Positions 60,317-64,000 of a stretch of DNA of 64,000 bases are shown here, in pieces. The stretch is taken from assembly GCA_014656175.1 (NCBI GenBank), contig BNBX01000001.1, forward strand, positions 434,001 to 498,000, in the 5' to 3' direction. This DNA is from Streptomyces werraensis. Its GTDB lineage: Bacteria > Actinomycetota > Actinomycetes > Streptomycetales > Streptomycetaceae. Positions within the stretch are counted from its first letter, which is position 1. Each line of letters opens with the position of its first letter. Position numbers and translations under genes: made by a program. Under the pieces are notes generated by a model. The model was not told where the DNA came from. It did not search any database and saw only the letters and a list, made by a program, of their open reading frames with translations.

Positions 60317-61345
60317 ATGGCGAAGATCAAGCCCAGCAAGGGCGCCCCGTACGCGCGCATCCTCGGCGTGGGCGGCTACCGCCCCACCCGGGTCGTGCCG
60401 AACGAGGTGATCCTCGAGACGATCGACTCGTCCGACGAGTGGATCCGCTCGCGCTCCGGCATCGAGACCCGGCACTGGGCCTCCCCCGAGGAGACCGTCG
60501 CCGCGATGTCGATCGAGGCGTCCGGCAAGGCGATCGCGGACGCCGGGATCGACGCCGCGCAGATCGGCGCCGTCGTCGTGTCGACCGTGTCGCACTTCGC
60601 GCAGACCCCGGCCATCGCGACCGAGATCGCCGACAGGCTCGGCACGGACAAGGCCGCCGCCTTCGACATCTCCGCCGGGTGCGCGGGCTTCGGCTACGGC
60701 CTGACCCTCGCCAAGGGCGTGATCGTCGAGGGGTCCGCCGAGTACGTCCTGGTCATCGGCGTGGAGCGGCTGAGCGACCTGACCGACCTGGAGGACCGCG
60801 CGACGGCCTTCCTGTTCGGCGACGGCGCGGGCGCCGTGATCGTCGGCCCCTCGCAGGAGCCGGCCATCGGCCCGACCGTGTGGGGCTCCGAGGGCGACAA
60901 GGCCCAGACGATCAAGCAGACCTACGCGTGGGACCGCTTCGGCGGCGACCTCGCGGAGCTGCCCCGGGACAGCAAGGGCGGCATCAAGCTCCCCGCGATC
61001 ACCCAGGAAGGCCAGGCGGTGTTCCGCTGGGCCGTGTTCGAGATGGCGAAGGTCGCCCAGCAGGCGCTGGACGCGGCCGGGATCAGCGCGGACGACCTGG
61101 ACGTCTTCATCCCGCACCAGGCCAACGTGCGGATCATCGACTCGATGGTGAAGACCCTCAAACTGCCGGAGCACGTCACGGTCGCCCGTGACATCCGCAC
61201 CACCGGCAACACCTCGGCCGCCTCGATCCCGCTCGCGATGGAGCGGCTCCTGGCGACCGGCGAGGCGAAGAGCGGCGACACCGCGCTCGTCATCGGCTTC
61301 GGGGCGGGTCTCGTGTACGCCGCGACTGTCGTTACCCTCCCCTAG
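60317..61345 (+). CDS. fabH: beta-ketoacyl-ACP synthase III
   Basis: ATG 60317 with AAGGAG (342 residues). Cys122 (DISAGCAGFGYGL), His267 (FIPHQANVRI) and Asn298 (RTTGNTSAAS) are the catalytic triad of FabH. It condenses a branched or straight acyl-CoA starter with malonyl-ACP, setting the iso/anteiso fatty-acid pattern of Streptomyces. It sits between fabD and acpP as expected. Confidence 0.96.
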   Translation: MAKIKPSKGAPYARILGVGGYRPTRVVPNEVILETIDSSDEWIRSRSGIETRHWASPEETVAAMSIEASGKAIADAGIDAAQIGAVVVSTVSHFAQTPAIATEIADRLGTDKAAAFDISAGCAGFGYGLTLAKGVIVEGSAEYVLVIGVERLSDLTDLEDRATAFLFGDGAGAVIVGPSQEPAIGPTVWGSEGDKAQTIKQTYAWDRFGGDLAELPRDSKGGIKLPAITQEGQAVFRWAVFEMAKVAQQALDAAGISADDLDVFIPHQANVRIIDSMVKTLKLPEHVTVARDIRTTGNTSAASIPLAMERLLATGEAKSGDTALVIGFGAGLVYAATVVTLP

Positions 61346-61424
61346 GCACTCCGTGCCGGATCATGCATCCGGTACAGGAGGAAAACCGCCACACCCTCTG
61401 GAATCACAACGAAGGAGCGCCATC

Positions 61425-61673
61425 ATGGCCGCCACTCAGGAAGAGATCGTCGCCGGTCTCGCGGAGATCGTGAACGAGATCGCCGGCATCCCGGTTGAGG
61501 ACGTCCAGCTGGACAAGTCCTTCACCGACGACCTGGACGTCGACTCGCTGTCCATGGTCGAGGTCGTCGTCGCCGCCGAAGAGCGCTTCGACGTCAAGAT
61601 CCCGGACGACGACGTCAAGAACCTCAAGACCGTCGGCGACGCGACCGACTACATCCTCAAGCACCAGGCCTGA
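61425..61673 (+). CDS. acpP: acyl carrier protein
   Basis: ATG 61425 behind GAAGGAG (82 residues). Ser41 in DDLDVDSLSMVEVV is the phosphopantetheine attachment site; the protein is small, acidic and helical. It carries fatty-acyl chains among FabD, FabH and FabF. The 79-bp gap after fabH may allow separate regulation of this highly expressed protein. Confidence 0.97.
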   Translation: MAATQEEIVAGLAEIVNEIAGIPVEDVQLDKSFTDDLDVDSLSMVEVVVAAEERFDVKIPDDDVKNLKTVGDATDYILKHQA

Positions 61674-61776
61674 GCACGCGCGGGGCGTGAGCCCCGCCAG
61701 GCCGGGAGCTCCCCGGCCCCGCCACCCGGCGGTGGCGCCGTACGCATCCTCGTCAATCGTTGGAGAAAGAATTCCG

Positions 61777-63048
61777 ATGAGCTCGACCAATCGCACCGTG
61801 GTCGTCACCGGTATCGGCGCAACCACACCGCTGGGTGGCGACGCGGCCTCTACCTGGGAAGGCCTCGTCGCCGGGCGTTCCGGCGTGAAGCCCCTGGAGC
61901 AGGAGTGGGCCGCCGAGCAGGCGGTCCGCATCGCGGCCCCGGTGGCCGTGGAGCCCACCGAGGTCATCCCCCGGCCGCAGGCCCGCCGCCTGGACCGCTC
62001 GGCGCAGTTCGCGCTGGTCGCGGCCAAGGAGGCCTGGGCGGACGCCGGGTTCGAGGCCAAGGCCGGTGAGGACCCGAACGTCGACCCCGACCGGCTGGGC
62101 GCCGTGATCGCCTCCGGTATCGGCGGCGTGACGACCCTGCTGGACCAGTACGACGTGCTGAAGGAGAAGGGCGTCCGCCGCGTCTCCCCGCACACCGTCC
62201 CCATGCTGATGCCGAACGGCCCGTCCGCGAACGTCGGTCTGGCCGTGGGCGCCCGCGCGGGCGTGCACACCCCGGTGTCCGCGTGCGCCTCGGGTGCGGA
62301 GGCCATCGGCTACGCCATCGAGATGATCCGCACCGGGCGCGCCGACGTGGTCGTCGCGGGCGGCACGGAGGCGGCGATCCACCCGCTGCCGATCGCCGCG
62401 TTCGGCAACATGATGGCGATGTCCAAGAACAACGACGACCCGCAGGGCGCCTCGCGCCCCTACGACGTCGCCCGGGACGGGTTCGTCCTCGGCGAGGGCG
62501 CGGGCGTCGTCGTCCTGGAGTCCGCCGAGCACGCCGCCGCGCGCGGCGCCCGCGTCTACGCGGAGGCGGTCGGCCAGGGCATCTCGGCCGACGCGCACGA
62601 CATCGTGCAGCCGGAGCCGGAGGGGCGGGGCATCTCGCACGCCCTGCAGAACCTGCTGGACCGCACGGACCTGGACCCGGCGGAGATCGTCCACGTCAAC
62701 GCGCACGCGACGTCGACGCCGGCCGGTGACATCGCCGAGCTGAAGGCGCTGCGGAAGGTGTTCGGGGACGACGCGGACCACATGGCGGTGTCCGCGACGA
62801 AGTCGATGACCGGTCATCTGCTGGGCGGCGCCGGCGGTGTCGAGTCGGTCGCCACCGTGCTGGCGCTGTACCACCGGGTGGCTCCGCCGACGATCAACGT
62901 GGAGAACCTGGACCCCGAGGCCGAGGCGAACGCGGACGTCGTTCGTGGTGAGGCGCGGAAGCTGCCCGTGGACGGGCGGATCGCCGCGCTGAACGACTCG
63001 TTCGGCTTCGGGGGGCACAACGTGGTGCTGGCGTTCCGGACGGTGTGA
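61777..63048 (+). CDS. fabF: beta-ketoacyl-ACP synthase II
   Basis: ATG 61777 behind GGAGAAAG (423 residues). Catalytic Cys170 (TPVSACASGAEAIGYA), His310 (HVNAHATSTPAGD) and His347 (KSMTGHLLGGAGG) form the KAS II triad. It elongates acyl-ACP chains with malonyl-ACP, and it is the housekeeping fatty-acid enzyme since the surrounding genes are fabD-fabH-acpP. Two tandem hairpins follow it (63049-63064 and 63071-63101). Confidence 0.96.
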   Translation: MSSTNRTVVVTGIGATTPLGGDAASTWEGLVAGRSGVKPLEQEWAAEQAVRIAAPVAVEPTEVIPRPQARRLDRSAQFALVAAKEAWADAGFEAKAGEDPNVDPDRLGAVIASGIGGVTTLLDQYDVLKEKGVRRVSPHTVPMLMPNGPSANVGLAVGARAGVHTPVSACASGAEAIGYAIEMIRTGRADVVVAGGTEAAIHPLPIAAFGNMMAMSKNNDDPQGASRPYDVARDGFVLGEGAGVVVLESAEHAAARGARVYAEAVGQGISADAHDIVQPEPEGRGISHALQNLLDRTDLDPAEIVHVNAHATSTPAGDIAELKALRKVFGDDADHMAVSATKSMTGHLLGGAGGVESVATVLALYHRVAPPTINVENLDPEAEANADVVRGEARKLPVDGRIAALNDSFGFGGHNVVLAFRTV

Positions 63049-63070
63049 CCGCCCCCTCGGGCGGTTGTGG

Positions 63071-63101
63071 AAGGGGTTCACCTCTGGGAGGTGGGCCCCT
63101 T
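63071..63101 (+). terminator. terminator after the fab operon
   Basis: AAGGGG and CACCT on one side pair with AGGTG and CCCCTT on the other. A second small hairpin (CCGCCC/GGGCGG, 63049-63064) precedes it, and a dispersed repeat with its own hairpin follows. Confidence 0.75.
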
Positions 63102-63108
63102 TCCCCGT

Positions 63109-63152
63109 GTGGGGGCCTCTCGCGCAGTTCCCCGCGCCCCTTGCGGGGCGCT
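63109..63152 (+). repeat. dispersed GC-rich repeat, copy 4
   Basis: The core TCGCGCAGTTCCCCGCG at 63120 is followed by the hairpin GCGCCCC-TTGC-GGGGCGC (63134-63151). It fills the gap between fabF and the convergent DUF3145 gene. Confidence 0.8.
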
Positions 63153-63646
63153 CAGACCACCTGGTGGAGCCAGCGGACCGGGGCGCCTTCTCCCGCGTAG
63201 CGGAACGGCTCGAGTTCGTCGTCCCAGGGCTTGCCGAGGAGTTTGGCGATCTCCGACTCCAGGTCGGTGTCCTCCGTGCGGGAGCGGACCAGGGCGGCGC
63301 GCAGGCGGTCCTCCGGGATGAGGATGTCGCCGTGGATGCCGGTGACGGCGTGGAAGATGCCGAGGTCGGGGGTGCAGCTGTAGCGCTCGCCCTCGGCGGT
63401 GGGGCACGGCTCGGAGGTGACCTCGAAGCGCAGCATCTGCCAGCCGCGCAGCGCGGAGGCGAGCTTGGAGGCGGTGCCGGCCTGACCCTGCCAGGAGAAC
63501 TCCGAGCGCCAGGTGCCGGGGGCGGCCGGCTGGCGGATCCAGTCCAGGCTGACGCGCGTGCCGAGCACCCCGGCGACGGCCCACTCGACGTGCGGGCACA
63601 GCGCGCGCGGCGCGGAGTGCACGTACAGAACTCCACGAGTCGTCAC
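63152..63646 (-). CDS. DUF3145 domain protein
   Basis: GTG 63646 with GGAGG five nt upstream (164 residues). TTRGVLYVHSAPRALCPHVEWA, TWRSEFSWQGQAGTASKLAS and FEVTSEPCPTAEGERYSCTPDL define DUF3145, a conserved actinobacterial family next to the fab operon with no known activity. Its fixed position beside the fatty acid genes suggests a link to lipid metabolism or cell growth. Downstream on the left the fabF gene converges. Confidence 0.9.
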   Translation of the reverse strand: MTTRGVLYVHSAPRALCPHVEWAVAGVLGTRVSLDWIRQPAAPGTWRSEFSWQGQAGTASKLASALRGWQMLRFEVTSEPCPTAEGERYSCTPDLGIFHAVTGIHGDILIPEDRLRAALVRSRTEDTDLESEIAKLLGKPWDDELEPFRYAGEGAPVRWLHQVV

Positions 63647-63920
63647 CGGAACCTCCGGGCTGAGCGGGTCGTCTTCGATCGGGCGGAACGGTCACGGCCC
63701 GGCGGGCCGCGTTGAGGGCGAGGCTACCGTGCGACGGGGCAAGGAGTGTGACGTACCGTCCGTCCCGGTGGCGGGAAAGTCGTGCCTTTCACCCGGCAGG
63801 ACGTCTGTGCGGGGGCCGGGGTTCATTCCGGACGGGTGCCTCGAAGAAGCGGGAACTCCCGCGCGTTGTTATGGGTTGGGGGACGGCACGGACGTGGTGG
63901 GACGCTCGGGGAGGCGGCGG

Positions 63921-64000
63921 ATGACGCAGGGGACGCGGAGGCGGGGACACCGTGCGCGGGCCGTGCTCGCCGCGGTGGCGGCCGTCGCGTTCGGCGTGGC
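63921..64000 (+). CDS. N-terminus of an exported protein (3' truncated)
   Basis: ATG 63921 lies behind GGGGAGG. The visible 26 residues, MTQGTRRRGHRARAVLAAVA followed by AVAFGV, are a basic region and hydrophobic core, a typical Sec or lipoprotein signal peptide. The rest lies beyond the window, so the family cannot be stated. The 274-bp gap before it holds no gene that I can see. Confidence 0.65.
   Translation, partial: MTQGTRRRGHRARAVLAAVAAVAFGV

Overview
This is chromosomal DNA of a Streptomyces species. The G+C content is very high, third codon positions are almost all G or C, GTG and TTG starts are common, several promoters appear to be leaderless, and exported Tat/Sec and cell-wall proteins are frequent. 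Gene order near the end (pucR-type fasR, then fabD-fabH-acpP-fabF, then a DUF3145 gene) and in the middle (ter genes, peroxiredoxin, DUF3052, aceE) matches the S. coelicolor SCO2364-SCO2391 region as I recall it. No database search was run. I see no IS elements, prophage genes, CRISPR arrays or secondary-metabolite clusters, so this is core chromosome with small accessory patches.

Layout. 1-7.5 kb: end of a lytic transglycosylase, a mycothiol-dependent isomerase-like protein, two polytopic envelope proteins (one a GT87/PAP2 fusion), a ProP-like transporter and an O-methyltransferase. 7.5-16 kb: small FHA and DUF1992 proteins, a tandem pair of related membrane-linked proteins, a MFS efflux pump with a winged-helix tail, a trans-envelope peptidoglycan-binding protein, a HAD phosphatase, and a GDT1/TMEM165 cation exporter preceded by a manganese (yybP-ykoY) riboswitch. 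16-27 kb: secreted HNH nuclease, PhoD-like phosphatase, DoxX, two DedA-like proteins, tRNA-Val, a lipoprotein, and a histidine kinase/response regulator pair whose divergent promoter region carries four operator-like repeats spaced exactly 22 bp apart.

26.8-36 kb is the stress island. Five TerD/TerA/TerC-type genes surround a three-gene operon: a CitE-like aldolase, a large phosphoribosyltransferase-TRSP-StiP-PELOTA fusion, and a HAD phosphatase. Comparative genomics has proposed that such genes make a nucleoside-like metabolite linked to Ter metal and stress sensing. A dispersed GC-rich repeat, found elsewhere in the window only between genes, lies inside a linker of the fusion protein. 36-40 kb: peroxiredoxin, DUF3052 and pyruvate dehydrogenase E1. 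40-48.4 kb: a MFS pump divergent from its likely TetR regulator with two palindromic operators, an alpha/beta hydrolase, a DUF4429/SHOCT protein, a MerR/aldo-keto reductase pair, a GNAT enzyme and a serine hydrolase.

48.5-54.4 kb: an apparent operon of an unknown helical protein, an HSP90-family ATPase and a 976-residue TPR-like protein, a possible bacterial chaperone/co-chaperone pair. 54.7-58 kb: secreted subtilisin-like protease, dienelactone-hydrolase-like protein and pirin. 58-63 kb: FasR and the essential type II fatty-acid synthase genes, with a 9-bp-arm palindrome between fasR and fabD that is a candidate FasR site. The window ends at the signal peptide of an exported protein.
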